Below are positions 7,805-15,791 of a stretch of DNA of 60,121 nt, one piece after another. A program made the position numbers and the translations under genes. Below the pieces are notes generated by a model. It was not told the DNA's origin. It was given only the letters and a program-made list of their open reading frames with translations, and made no database searches. This DNA is from an uncultured Bacilli bacterium (lineage in GTDB: Bacteria > Bacillota_I > Bacilli_A > RF39 > UBA660). How positions within the stretch are numbered: the first letter of the stretch is position 1; every line of letters begins with the position of its first letter. The stretch is taken from assembly GCA_947581765.1 (NCBI GenBank), contig CANPVU010000006.1:1-60121 (forward strand). Direction: 5' to 3'.

Positions 7805-9856
7805 ATGAATGAAATAGACGTATACGATTTTGATGGAACAATATATAATGGTGATTCATCTTTTGACTTTATAAAGTATTGTATAAAAACTAATAAAAAA
7901 TTAATACTACATTTACCTAAGATATTTATTTTTTTTATTTTATATATTTTTAAAATAATAAGTTTAAAAAAATTCAAAGAAACTTGTTTTGAAATTATTA
8001 GTAATATAGATGTAGATAAAATGGTTGATCTATTTTGGGAAAAAAATAGTCACAAAATAAATAACTTTTTTATTAAAAATATGGAAGAAAAAAAACAAAC
8101 TTATGTTATTAGTGCATCACCTGAATTCCTTTTAAAAGAATATCTATCTAAGTATAAAAATATTAAATTAATAGGTACAAAAATGGATAAAAAAGGTAAA
8201 ATTACAGGGAATAATTGCAAAGGTTATGAAAAAATAAATTTACTTAATAAAAAAGAAAAAAATTATAAGATAAAAAATTTTTATTCAGATTCATTAAACG
8301 ATTTACCTTTAGTATCGATATCTCAAAATTCATTTTATGTTAATAAAGGTTCTGTATCAACATGGGATTGTGATTATATAAGAAAGAAAAAAGATAATAA
8401 AGTTGCATTACTTATTGGAATATTAGCATTTATAATATACTTTATATATGGTTTCGTACTAACAATAGGATTTGATTTTTCAAATTGCTACGACCTTATA
8501 TTTGATTCAGACACTGCAAGAGTAATTCAAGATATTACAGATCCATTAAAAAATCATTATAGAATTAATGTACATCCATTATTTGTATTATTAATGCAAC
8601 CAATATATTTTATTTTAAAAGCTATTTTTCTATCTAAACCTTGTACTTTAGTAATGTTATCATCATTAGTTAGTTCAATTAGTGTATATTTTATATATAA
8701 ATTTTTATCAATCTATAATACCAACACAGTAAAAAAAGTTTTAATAACTATAATATTTATTCTTTCATTTTCTAATATTATATTTACATCAACTATTGAA
8801 CTATATAATATATCTGCTTTATTCTTAATATTATTATGGTATTTTGTAGCACTTAAATTAAATTCAAATGAAAAAATTACAAAATATGACTACATTATAT
8901 TAGGAATACTTGGACTAATGAATATGTCAATTATTGTTACTAACTTTATTGTATATATTATAGCTATATTTATTTTATTTATAAGTAAAAAATTTACTTT
9001 TTCTAAGATATCTATAACAACTATTTTAGTTGGTGTATCTTTAATTGGTCTATCTTATTTTCAAAATATTGTATGGCACAATACTCCAATTATAACAAAT
9101 GCATACTATGAATATAGTTATGAAAAAAATTATATATATGATATACCATTTATTAATAGAGTTAAAAAAGTTGCTACTGATGATTATTTTAATATAATAA
9201 TTGGTAGTGATACTACTATAAAAAAATATGTTAATGATACAATTGAATTTAAAGGAATATCAATAATTAATTTTGTTGTAGCACTTATAATACTTATTCA
9301 AACTATAGTTGGAATTATAAAAAATATAAAGTTTAAAAAATATACTTTAATTAATATTGGTCTAATAATAACATTACTATTTAATACAATTTTCCATATT
9401 ATATATGGAAATAATGGTGCATATTTATACTCTTTACACTTCCTATATGATATTATTCTTTTATATGGAATTAACACAATTAATACAAATAATAAAGTAT
9501 ATAAATACTTTTCTAATATATTCTTATTCATATTAGTACTACTTGAATTAATTATAAATAATACTATAATTTATCAAATTATTAAAATTCTAAGAAAATA
9601 TATACCTACTACATTTTTTCTAAAGAAAATGTCTATAATTACAAATATAATAATAGCTTTTGTAGTTGTATGTCTATTTTTATCTTTCATGTACTTACTA
9701 TATATATTTGTTAGAAATGCTATTAAAAGTAATAAAGAAAAAAGAATTGCCTATATTGTATTGAGTATAATGATAATTATATTAAATAGTTGTATGTTTA
9801 TGACAATTTATTTAGCACCCACTTATAATAAAATATTATTTTTTAACATAAAATAG
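7805..9856 (+). CDS. HAD-IB phosphatase fused to a polytopic GT-C-like membrane domain
   Basis: Two-part protein of 683 residues. Residues 1-195 form a HAD-IB phosphatase: DFDGTIY with nucleophile and acid Asp8/Asp10, SASPEF as motif II, and YSDSLNDLPL as motif IV, the layout of SerB-like lipid or sugar phosphatases. Residues 200-683 contain about ten to twelve membrane helices. The first loop after helix one carries FDSDTARVIQDIT and then YRINVHPLFVLL, resembling the acidic first loop of GT-C glycosyltransferases that use polyprenyl-phosphate sugars. I infer a membrane enzyme linking dephosphorylation with glycosyl or lipid-carrier chemistry; a DUF368 polyprenyl-phosphate flippase homologue lies next, convergent. 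Promoter TGTTATAAT at 7769-7777; ribosome site GGAGTGAT. Confidence 0.7.
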   Translation: MNEIDVYDFDGTIYNGDSSFDFIKYCIKTNKKLILHLPKIFIFFILYIFKIISLKKFKETCFEIISNIDVDKMVDLFWEKNSHKINNFFIKNMEEKKQTYVISASPEFLLKEYLSKYKNIKLIGTKMDKKGKITGNNCKGYEKINLLNKKEKNYKIKNFYSDSLNDLPLVSISQNSFYVNKGSVSTWDCDYIRKKKDNKVALLIGILAFIIYFIYGFVLTIGFDFSNCYDLIFDSDTARVIQDITDPLKNHYRINVHPLFVLLMQPIYFILKAIFLSKPCTLVMLSSLVSSISVYFIYKFLSIYNTNTVKKVLITIIFILSFSNIIFTSTIELYNISALFLILLWYFVALKLNSNEKITKYDYIILGILGLMNMSIIVTNFIVYIIAIFILFISKKFTFSKISITTILVGVSLIGLSYFQNIVWHNTPIITNAYYEYSYEKNYIYDIPFINRVKKVATDDYFNIIIGSDTTIKKYVNDTIEFKGISIINFVVALIILIQTIVGIIKNIKFKKYTLINIGLIITLLFNTIFHIIYGNNGAYLYSLHFLYDIILLYGINTINTNNKVYKYFSNIFLFILVLLELIINNTIIYQIIKILRKYIPTTFFLKKMSIITNIIIAFVVVCLFLSFMYLLYIFVRNAIKSNKEKRIAYIVLSIMIIILNSCMFMTIYLAPTYNKILFFNIK

Positions 9857-9880
9857 CCTATAAGAAATCTTATAGGTTAT
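9857..9880. terminator. Bidirectional terminator
   Basis: Eight-base arms CCTATAAG and CTTATAGG with an AAAT loop, followed by TTATTTTAATTT rightward; A-rich on the other side, so it can also serve the leftward DUF368 gene. Confidence 0.75.
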
Positions 9881-9881
9881 T

Positions 9882-10556
9882 TTAATTTATTATTTGAACT
9901 ATCATTAAAATTATACTACCAATAAGTAAACCTAAAATTACTCCGTAAGTCTCTTTTCTATATTTATTAAAACAATAATCTATAAATCTAATAATTATTA
10001 ATCCACCTATTATTACTCCTATACCAAATGGTATTAATTTATTTAATTCAAAATTATAAATATTAGAAAATAAACTTAATAGTTCATCATATATTCCAAA
10101 TGACATAAAAAGTGCTGTACCACTTATACCCGGTATAATTGTAGAAAACGATTCTAAAAATCCCATAAAGTAATAACTGTTAAATAATTCTAATTTAGGT
10201 AAAAACATTAATAATAAATAAAATATAAGTGCTATAAAAGCTATTAAATATTTATTAGTTTGTTTTAATATAGATGGTATACCTGTTAGTATTAATATCA
10301 AAAATATAATCATTGTTGGATAATAAAATGAATTTAATAAATATGTAATAATATTACTTCCAATTATTATAGATATTATTATACCTACACATATTTTAAA
10401 TAGAAATAAACTATTTTTTATAATATTATTAAAAAAATGATTTATAGAATTAATCAAATCTTCATATATATTTAATCTAATAGCTATTAAACTACCACTT
10501 ACTCCAGGAATTATTTTTCCTAATCCAATAATAAAACCTTTTATAAATAGTAGCAC
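9882..10556 (-). CDS. DUF368 (PopT-type) membrane protein, candidate undecaprenyl-phosphate flippase
   Basis: Polytopic membrane protein of about 224 residues. The two family repeats are visible: GLGKIIPGVSGSLIAI with IYEDLINSI near the start, and IIPGISGTALFMSFGIYDEL in the middle. DUF368 proteins have been implicated in returning undecaprenyl phosphate across the membrane, recycling the carrier for peptidoglycan and teichoic acid synthesis. The protein is somewhat short for the family (usual about 270). Start GTG at 10556: the in-frame GTG at 10565 is inside the ribosome site AGGTGAT. The convergent HAD/GT-C-like gene may act on the same lipid carrier (inference). Confidence 0.85.
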   Translation of the reverse strand: MLLFIKGFIIGLGKIIPGVSGSLIAIRLNIYEDLINSINHFFNNIIKNSLFLFKICVGIIISIIIGSNIITYLLNSFYYPTMIIFLILILTGIPSILKQTNKYLIAFIALIFYLLLMFLPKLELFNSYYFMGFLESFSTIIPGISGTALFMSFGIYDELLSLFSNIYNFELNKLIPFGIGVIIGGLIIIRFIDYCFNKYRKETYGVILGLLIGSIILMIVQIIN

Positions 10557-10588
10557 ATATATCACCTATTATATTTTATGACATATAT

Positions 10589-11116
10589 TTATTTTAAATT
10601 ACTAGAAAAATATCCGTTATATACTGCTTTTGAATCATTTACAACAATAAATGCTTTTGGATCTATTGTGTTAACTATTTTTCTTAAATTAGACAATCTA
10701 AAAGCCTGTATTTCCATAAATATTAATAATCTATTATTATCTTTATATCCCTTAACATTTACTACAGATAATGCATACCCATTATTATGTAATACATCTA
10801 TTAATTTTTCATTTTCCTTACTAATTACTATTTGTACACTAATTGTACTATGTTTTGTAAAGAAATTAGCAAGTATACCTCCTACATATGTTCCGGTTGA
10901 AAATCCAAGAGCATATGAAAGTGCTATAAAAATACTATTATTCATACTATTTAAAGCATCTTTTACTATTATAAACCAAATAAAAACTTCAACAAATCCT
11001 ATAATAGATGCTGCTAAGTTTTTACCTTTAACTGTAAATACCGTCCTAATAGTACCAAGTGATACATCAATTATTCTTACAAAAAATATTTTAATACATA
11101 ACATAAATAATTCCAT
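10589..11116 (-). CDS. UPF0316 (DUF5698/DUF2179) membrane protein
   Basis: About 175 residues with three N-terminal membrane helices and a cytosolic C-terminal DUF2179-like domain. The segment FFVRIIDVSLGTIRTVFTVKG is characteristic of UPF0316, and the alternating tail VQIVISKENEKLIDVLHNNG plus GYALSVVNVKGY fits DUF2179, a small fold in which ligand binding has been suggested. ATG at 11116 is chosen since TGGTGAAT precedes it; a longer frame to 11143 has no good ribosome site. Function is unknown. It lies 51 bases after the cysteine-less thioredoxin-fold gene and its terminator. Confidence 0.8.
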   Translation of the reverse strand: MELFMLCIKIFFVRIIDVSLGTIRTVFTVKGKNLAASIIGFVEVFIWFIIVKDALNSMNNSIFIALSYALGFSTGTYVGGILANFFTKHSTISVQIVISKENEKLIDVLHNNGYALSVVNVKGYKDNNRLLIFMEIQAFRLSNLRKIVNTIDPKAFIVVNDSKAVYNGYFSSNLK

Positions 11117-11141
11117 ATTATTCACCATTTTTATTATGCAC

Positions 11142-11169
11142 AAAAAAAGTTCATTATTTCATGAACTTT
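11142..11169 (-). terminator. Terminator after the 11168-11791 gene
   Basis: Nine-base arms AAAGTTCAT and ATGAACTTT with a six-base loop; on the minus strand the U-tract is TTTTTTTG. It overlaps the stop codon. Confidence 0.8.
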
Positions 11170-11791
11170 ATTTTGAATTACTATTAGATTTATTTTCTTC
11201 TTGTTTATTACTATTTTCTTTATTACTTGTACTAGTCTCATTACTAGTTTCATTACTATCTTCTGTAGTAAAGAATGAAGATAAATATTCTATTATTTTA
11301 GAACTTCCAACATATGTATCTTTAATTTTTCCATCTTCTATATAAATTAATGTTGTATCTTTAACTTTCAAATCTTTTAAATTTTTTATTTGCTCTTTAT
11401 CAGATAATACCTCTTTATTAACATCTTTAGATAAATCTATGTAATAAAATTCAATTGGATATCCAATCATTTTCAAACTATTTATATATGCATCATATTC
11501 ATCATTAGATGAGTCATCTGCTTTGTTAAGTAATAAATAATATGAAGATGCTACCATATTTTCTACATCCGAATAATCTATATCGTTAGATTTACGAACA
11601 TCTACATTATCTTCAATATCTGAAGTATCTGGTTTTCTATTATCAAGTATTTTAACTGTCAAAAAGTAAAATCCTACTAATAAAGCTAACATTAATATTG
11701 CAGTAATTATTTTGGTTTTAATATTAAATTTTTCTTGTACCTTAGTTTTATCTTTTTCTGTCACTTGTTTTTTTAATTTTGCTTTTTTCAT
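11168..11791 (-). CDS. Membrane-anchored thioredoxin-like protein with Ser/Asn-rich tail
   Basis: 207 residues: lysine-rich cytosolic start, one membrane helix (about 28-48), an extracytoplasmic domain, and a low-complexity tail (NETSNETSTSNKENSNKQ). The domain has thioredoxin-like order: YYLLLNKADDSSNDEYDAYI at the place of the active-site helix, IEFYYIDLSKDVN, then TTLIYIEDGKIKDTYVGSS. No CxxC is present. It parallels the protein at 3717-4178, so the cell carries at least two redox-dead relatives. Ribosome site TTGGTGAT. A disulfide or surface-protein binding role is possible but unproven. Confidence 0.6.
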   Translation of the reverse strand: MKKAKLKKQVTEKDKTKVQEKFNIKTKIITAILMLALLVGFYFLTVKILDNRKPDTSDIEDNVDVRKSNDIDYSDVENMVASSYYLLLNKADDSSNDEYDAYINSLKMIGYPIEFYYIDLSKDVNKEVLSDKEQIKNLKDLKVKDTTLIYIEDGKIKDTYVGSSKIIEYLSSFFTTEDSNETSNETSTSNKENSNKQEENKSNSNSK

Positions 11792-11806
11792 GATATCACC
11801 AACTTC

Positions 11807-11834
11807 ATTATATCATATAAAGCTTATTTTTCAA
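11807..11834 (-). promoter_or_regulatory. Promoter of the 11168-11791 gene
   Basis: Minus-strand TTGAAA (11829-11834), 16-base spacer, TATAAT (11807-11812) with an extended TGA before the -10. Confidence 0.65.
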
Positions 11835-11836
11835 CA

Positions 11837-12820
11837 CTATTTTGTTATTGATGATGAACTTATAGACTTAGCGACACTTATTAATTCATCTTTATCCAAA
11901 CTATCTGAGACTAATGAATATTCAATATTATCACTTACCCAATTAATAGTATAATCATCAACTGAGCCTACTGTATCAATAATTAATTCTGGTTCACCAT
12001 ATGTAAGGTCAACATTCATATCTTTACTAACAGTAACAGTTTCCTCAATTAAAGTAAAGTTTTTATCTCCACCAAATGTTAGTATTACTCTTTGACCATC
12101 ATATGTATCAATTCTATCTTGTGATGTTAAATATGTATTAGCAGGTAAGTACATGGGATAAACTATATCTTCAATAGTCTTAGAAACATTTTTAGTATTT
12201 TCTTTACTATCCATATTACTATTTAATTTAAAAATTTCTTCATCTATCTTGCCATTTTCATCAAATTTATTAACCGTAAAATCCATTACTACTTCTTCTT
12301 TGGTATTAAATACCTCTACTTTTTTTAATTTATAATCATTATCAAAATATACTTTTTGATTAACTAATTCATTATTAGTAGAATATTCAACTTTTGTTGT
12401 AAATACATGCATTCCATCTTTATTTTCATATGTTTTTTCTGAATCATTATCTATATCGCTTAATATTCTCTCAAGTATATATACCTGAGAATTATTATAT
12501 GGCCAATCACTTTGGAATTTAAAACTTTTATTTAATGATGGTGTAAGTACATATACTCCATCATCATTTCTAAGAATTATCTGTTCGTGGTCATTTACCT
12601 TATTAATTAAACTTACTCTATAAAGTGAATCTCTTTTATATTTTACATCAACATCATATGTATACTTATTTTCACCATTATACATATTTAATTCACCTAC
12701 AATATTATAGGATTCAAAACTATCAGCTTTCTTTTTAATATTTTTTAATACATCTTTATCTTTATTTTTACCACAACCAATTAGTAGAAGACATAATAAT
12801 ATAAATAAATATTTTTTCAT
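11837..12820 (-). CDS. Lipoprotein with LolA-like fold
   Basis: 327 residues starting with a lipoprotein signal MKKYLFILLCLLLIGCGKNK; Cys16 is the lipidation site. The mature part begins with a basic helix and continues in long amphipathic strands (ESYNIVGELNMYNGENKYTY, VDVKYKRDSLYRVSLINK, ERILSDIDND, KVYFDNDYKLKKVEVFN), the order seen in LolA-like Firmicutes lipoproteins such as YdcC and the clostridial germination protein GerS. A C-terminal second domain (about 215-327) includes QRVILTFGGDKNFTLIEETV. The fold is a moderate by-eye call. It has its own promoter upstream (TATAAT in the gap after the cdaR terminator). A germination link is possible given CwlJ and CotY/Z, but unproven. Confidence 0.65.
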   Translation of the reverse strand: MKKYLFILLCLLLIGCGKNKDKDVLKNIKKKADSFESYNIVGELNMYNGENKYTYDVDVKYKRDSLYRVSLINKVNDHEQIILRNDDGVYVLTPSLNKSFKFQSDWPYNNSQVYILERILSDIDNDSEKTYENKDGMHVFTTKVEYSTNNELVNQKVYFDNDYKLKKVEVFNTKEEVVMDFTVNKFDENGKIDEEIFKLNSNMDSKENTKNVSKTIEDIVYPMYLPANTYLTSQDRIDTYDGQRVILTFGGDKNFTLIEETVTVSKDMNVDLTYGEPELIIDTVGSVDDYTINWVSDNIEYSLVSDSLDKDELISVAKSISSSSITK

Positions 12821-12867
12821 ATATACCTCTTTTCAATTAAGTATATTTAAATATATTATATTTAGAA

Positions 12868-12900
12868 CAAAAAAAGACATTTACAATTATGTAAATATCT
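12868..12900 (-). terminator. Terminator after cdaR
   Basis: Ten-base arms GACATTTACA and TGTAAATATC with an ATTA loop; one mismatch pair; U-tract TTTTTTTG on the minus strand. Confidence 0.8.
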
Positions 12901-14287
12901 AATTTTTCTTTGATAATTCAATTTTTACCTTTTCTGGATTTACTGTAAATGTTGATAACCTTGCATTTGTTGTTTTTGGTTTTACTTGAACTGGTAACTC
13001 ATAAACTCCAGGGCCATTTTTTATTATAGATGAAACATCAACGTATACTTGTATATCTGCTACTGTAAGTGCCTTACAAATATTTTCTGCACATTTAGGA
13101 CTTACAAGTATTTTAGAATTTTGTTCATCTACGGCACCAGCAGTATATTCATTTGTTACTCCTAATGCCTCTAGTGTAACTTCTTTATTATATTTTGAAT
13201 CTTCTACACTTGGTACAACAGTTACATTTAAATCAACACGATTAGTATCTAATTTTTTTATTCCAGCTGGTTTTGGAACATCTATTGTTGTAGAATAATT
13301 ATTATCTAATATACTTGCATCTACTTCTATATCTATTCCTGTTGTGGATAATGCTTCTAATGTTTCCTCTGAACCATATGCAACTACTGAATCTTTACTT
13401 AATGTATAAGCACTAATTGCTTTTCCAAATGGCATTTCATTTTTTAATACTAAATTTAGTGGTATTTCTTTAGATGAAGAACTAAGTGTTACATCTGCTG
13501 TAATTTTAGCTGAATGATTTATTTCAACATCAACTATATTTCCTGTTGAATCATATGCACGTAAAGTTATATCATCTAATGTTTGTGTTCCAACTGCTGT
13601 AGAAGGTAATTTATCTACATCAATTAATGCTTCTACAGTTGCTACTTGTTCTAGTTTATATCTAGCTCCACTTATAACAACTTGATCAAGATTTAATGCA
13701 ACTTTTTCTATATCTACAGTATTATCTAGATGATCTGCATTTATTACATTATATGATAATGTTCTATTTTCTGATTCTTTTAAATAAACTATAACATTAG
13801 CTTGAGATGGATTAACACTAGACTCAATAGTTCTTAATTGTCCACTATCATAATTTAAATCCACTTTATATGTTCCTGGTTCTTTTATATCTGTTAAATC
13901 TATTTTAACACTATGTTTTGATGCAGATTGTTTAGCTATGTATAAGTCCACTTTACTACCTATTAAAGTAATATCTACTGTTTCTGGTACACCCTCTAGC
14001 ACAAATCTTTCTTCATTATATAATACTTCTACTTTTTGATTTTTAAACATTTCTGCACTACTATTATTAAATACCAATAGTTTTTGATCTACAACTACAA
14101 ATAATCCAATTGCCAATATTAATGATAAAAATAACAATGTAGTTTGTTTTGCTAGTAATGCTTCTAATCTATGACTTGATTTATCAAAATATCTAGTTAT
14201 TTTTAATACTACACGAGTTATTGGCAATACGATATGTTTATCGAAGGATTTTGCTATTTTTTTGAAAATACTATCTTTCTTCTTCAT
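12899..14287 (-). CDS. cdaR: CdaR, YbbR-repeat regulator of diadenylate cyclase
   Basis: About 462 residues: a cytosolic basic start, one membrane helix (about 45-65), then four extracytoplasmic YbbR repeats of roughly 85-90 residues. Repeat signatures include VPETVDITLIGSKVDLYIAK, a second with KVALNLDQVVISGARYKLEQV, and later DSVVAYGSEETLEALS. CdaR binds and tunes CdaA, which lies immediately upstream; the two frames overlap by 17 bases, a standard arrangement. ATG at 14287 is chosen for its GGAGGAAAG site, which lies inside the 3' end of cdaA; a longer frame to 14320 starts in cdaA and has no independent site. Confidence 0.9.
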   Translation of the reverse strand: MKKKDSIFKKIAKSFDKHIVLPITRVVLKITRYFDKSSHRLEALLAKQTTLLFLSLILAIGLFVVVDQKLLVFNNSSAEMFKNQKVEVLYNEERFVLEGVPETVDITLIGSKVDLYIAKQSASKHSVKIDLTDIKEPGTYKVDLNYDSGQLRTIESSVNPSQANVIVYLKESENRTLSYNVINADHLDNTVDIEKVALNLDQVVISGARYKLEQVATVEALIDVDKLPSTAVGTQTLDDITLRAYDSTGNIVDVEINHSAKITADVTLSSSSKEIPLNLVLKNEMPFGKAISAYTLSKDSVVAYGSEETLEALSTTGIDIEVDASILDNNYSTTIDVPKPAGIKKLDTNRVDLNVTVVPSVEDSKYNKEVTLEALGVTNEYTAGAVDEQNSKILVSPKCAENICKALTVADIQVYVDVSSIIKNGPGVYELPVQVKPKTTNARLSTFTVNPEKVKIELSKKN

Positions 14288-15104
14288 TAGCACTTTCCTC
14301 CTCCTCTTCATCTTCATCAATTAAAACACTTTTCTTAGGCTTTAGTTCATTTAAAAGTAATAGTTTTAATTCATCTATAGATAAATTATAATGTAATTCT
14401 CCACCAATAGCACATGACAATCTACCAGTTTCTTCTGATACTACTAATGATATACAATCTGTTAATTCAGATATTCCTAATGCTGCTCTATGACGTGTTC
14501 CAAGTCTCTTACTAATTTTTACACTATCACTAGTTGGAAATACTGCTCTTGCACTAGTTATTTTATCTCCTTGTATAATTAATCCACCATCATGTAATGG
14601 GTTATTTGGGAAGAAAATTGTTACTAATAACTCACTTGATATATCTGCATATATTTTTTTTGATTTTTCTATATAGTCATTTAAGCTATTATCTCTTTCA
14701 ATAACTATTAATGCCCCTGTACGAGTCTTTCTCATAGCATCCATAGCAGTAACTATTTCATAAACAACTTTTTCTCTTTCATCAACTGTTAATACTTTAT
14801 GTCTACCTAATAATTGACTACGTCCTAATTGCTCTAAAACATTTCTTATCTCTGGTTGGAATATGACAATAAGCGCTAAAATTCCCCATTCTATTACATA
14901 ATTTAATAAATAATCAATTGTCGTAAGATTAAAGAAATGACTTACTAATTTCAATACAATTAAATATATTATTCCTTTAAATAATAAAACCATTTTTACA
15001 TTTTTACGTAAACTCTTAAGTATATAATACAATACTAACCACACTAGTAATATATCAACAAGTTTTCTTACTGCGTCTAACACAGTAGCTACTGTCATAC
15101 ACAT
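14271..15104 (-). CDS. cdaA: Diadenylate cyclase CdaA
   Basis: Membrane enzyme making cyclic di-AMP from two ATP, an essential second messenger controlling potassium and osmolyte uptake in Firmicutes. Three membrane helices occupy residues about 10-80. The DAC domain shows both signature motifs: HDGGLII with Asp172, and GTRHRAALG with Arg204-His205-Arg206. 277 residues is normal; the acidic tail (DEDEEEEESANEEE) is an extension. ATG at 15104 or 15098 may start; GAGAG/TAGGG lies ahead. First gene of the cdaA-cdaR unit with a consensus promoter. The usual third gene glmM is not adjacent here. Confidence 0.95.
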   Translation of the reverse strand: MCMTVATVLDAVRKLVDILLVWLVLYYILKSLRKNVKMVLLFKGIIYLIVLKLVSHFFNLTTIDYLLNYVIEWGILALIVIFQPEIRNVLEQLGRSQLLGRHKVLTVDEREKVVYEIVTAMDAMRKTRTGALIVIERDNSLNDYIEKSKKIYADISSELLVTIFFPNNPLHDGGLIIQGDKITSARAVFPTSDSVKISKRLGTRHRAALGISELTDCISLVVSEETGRLSCAIGGELHYNLSIDELKLLLLNELKPKKSVLIDEDEEEEESANEEER

Positions 15105-15131
15105 CCCTACTCTCTATTTCTCTATTATAAA

Positions 15132-15160
15132 ATTATAACATACTATTATTTAAATATCAA
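15132..15160 (-). promoter_or_regulatory. Promoter of cdaA-cdaR
   Basis: Minus-strand TTGATA (15155-15160), 17-base spacer, TATAAT (15132-15137), with TGT before the -10 making it an extended -10. Confidence 0.75.
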
Positions 15161-15240
15161 TTGTATGTAAATGTGAAAAATATACTTTATATTTACACTT
15201 AAAGCAATATATATTATACATTAAAATGTAAATAAAATAA

Positions 15241-15270
15241 ACAAAAATAAGATGCATAAATACATCTTAT
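15241..15270 (-). terminator. Terminator after the cinA-like gene
   Basis: Eight-base arms ATAAGATG (15247-15254) and CATCTTAT (15263-15270), followed on the minus strand by TTTTGTTT. Confidence 0.7.
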
Positions 15271-15281
15271 ATATATAATAA

Positions 15282-15749
15282 TTATTCTAATATCTCTAAC
15301 AATTTATCAATAATAAAATTAATTACCATTTCTTTATTCATAATTCTAGTTTCTTTATCTACAGTAATATCATAATCATAATATTTATCATAATCTTTAG
15401 AATATATACTAATAAATACTTGATTATCATTACCATACAAATTATTTTTATCTACTCTATTTAATTTACCAGTTATTCCAATTCCATAATTTGAATTAGC
15501 AAAAATACTTATATTTTTACTCATTTGGCGTGCTGTTTGTATACTATATACTGAATATTTATCTATTATGTTACTATCTACTCCCATTTTTATTTTATAT
15601 TCATTTGAATATGTAATAGCACTAAATTTAATTACTTCACTTGCACCTTCTATATTAGTAATAGCATTTACTAATGCTCCACCTGTACAAGATTCCATAG
15701 TTGAAATAGTTTTATTTAAATTATTTAATTTCTCTATTATTCTTTTCAT
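15282..15749 (-). CDS. CinA C-terminal domain protein (PncC-type NMN amidohydrolase)
   Basis: 155-residue stand-alone CinA_C domain. The start TISTMESCTGGALVNAITNI and the following GASEVIKFSAITYSNEYK and YGIGITGKLN motifs are family hallmarks; these enzymes deamidate nicotinamide mononucleotide to nicotinic acid mononucleotide in pyridine nucleotide salvage. The usual third motif (GxxGP...G) is altered to GITGKLNRVDKNNLY, so the loop around the active site departs from typical PncC and activity is not certain. Ribosome site AAAGGTGAT. It stands alone between the cdaA promoter and the M23 hydrolase. Confidence 0.8.
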   Translation of the reverse strand: MKRIIEKLNNLNKTISTMESCTGGALVNAITNIEGASEVIKFSAITYSNEYKIKMGVDSNIIDKYSVYSIQTARQMSKNISIFANSNYGIGITGKLNRVDKNNLYGNDNQVFISIYSKDYDKYYDYDITVDKETRIMNKEMVINFIIDKLLEILE

Positions 15750-15791
15750 CTATATCACCTTTTTTACGATAACATACTTAAAGTTTTATTA

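Noticed and set aside
10578-11345. 255-residue open frame on the plus strand
   Set aside because: It runs antisense through two convincing genes (UPF0316 and the thioredoxin-like protein), has no ribosome site and encodes low-complexity hydrophobic sequence; a shadow frame.
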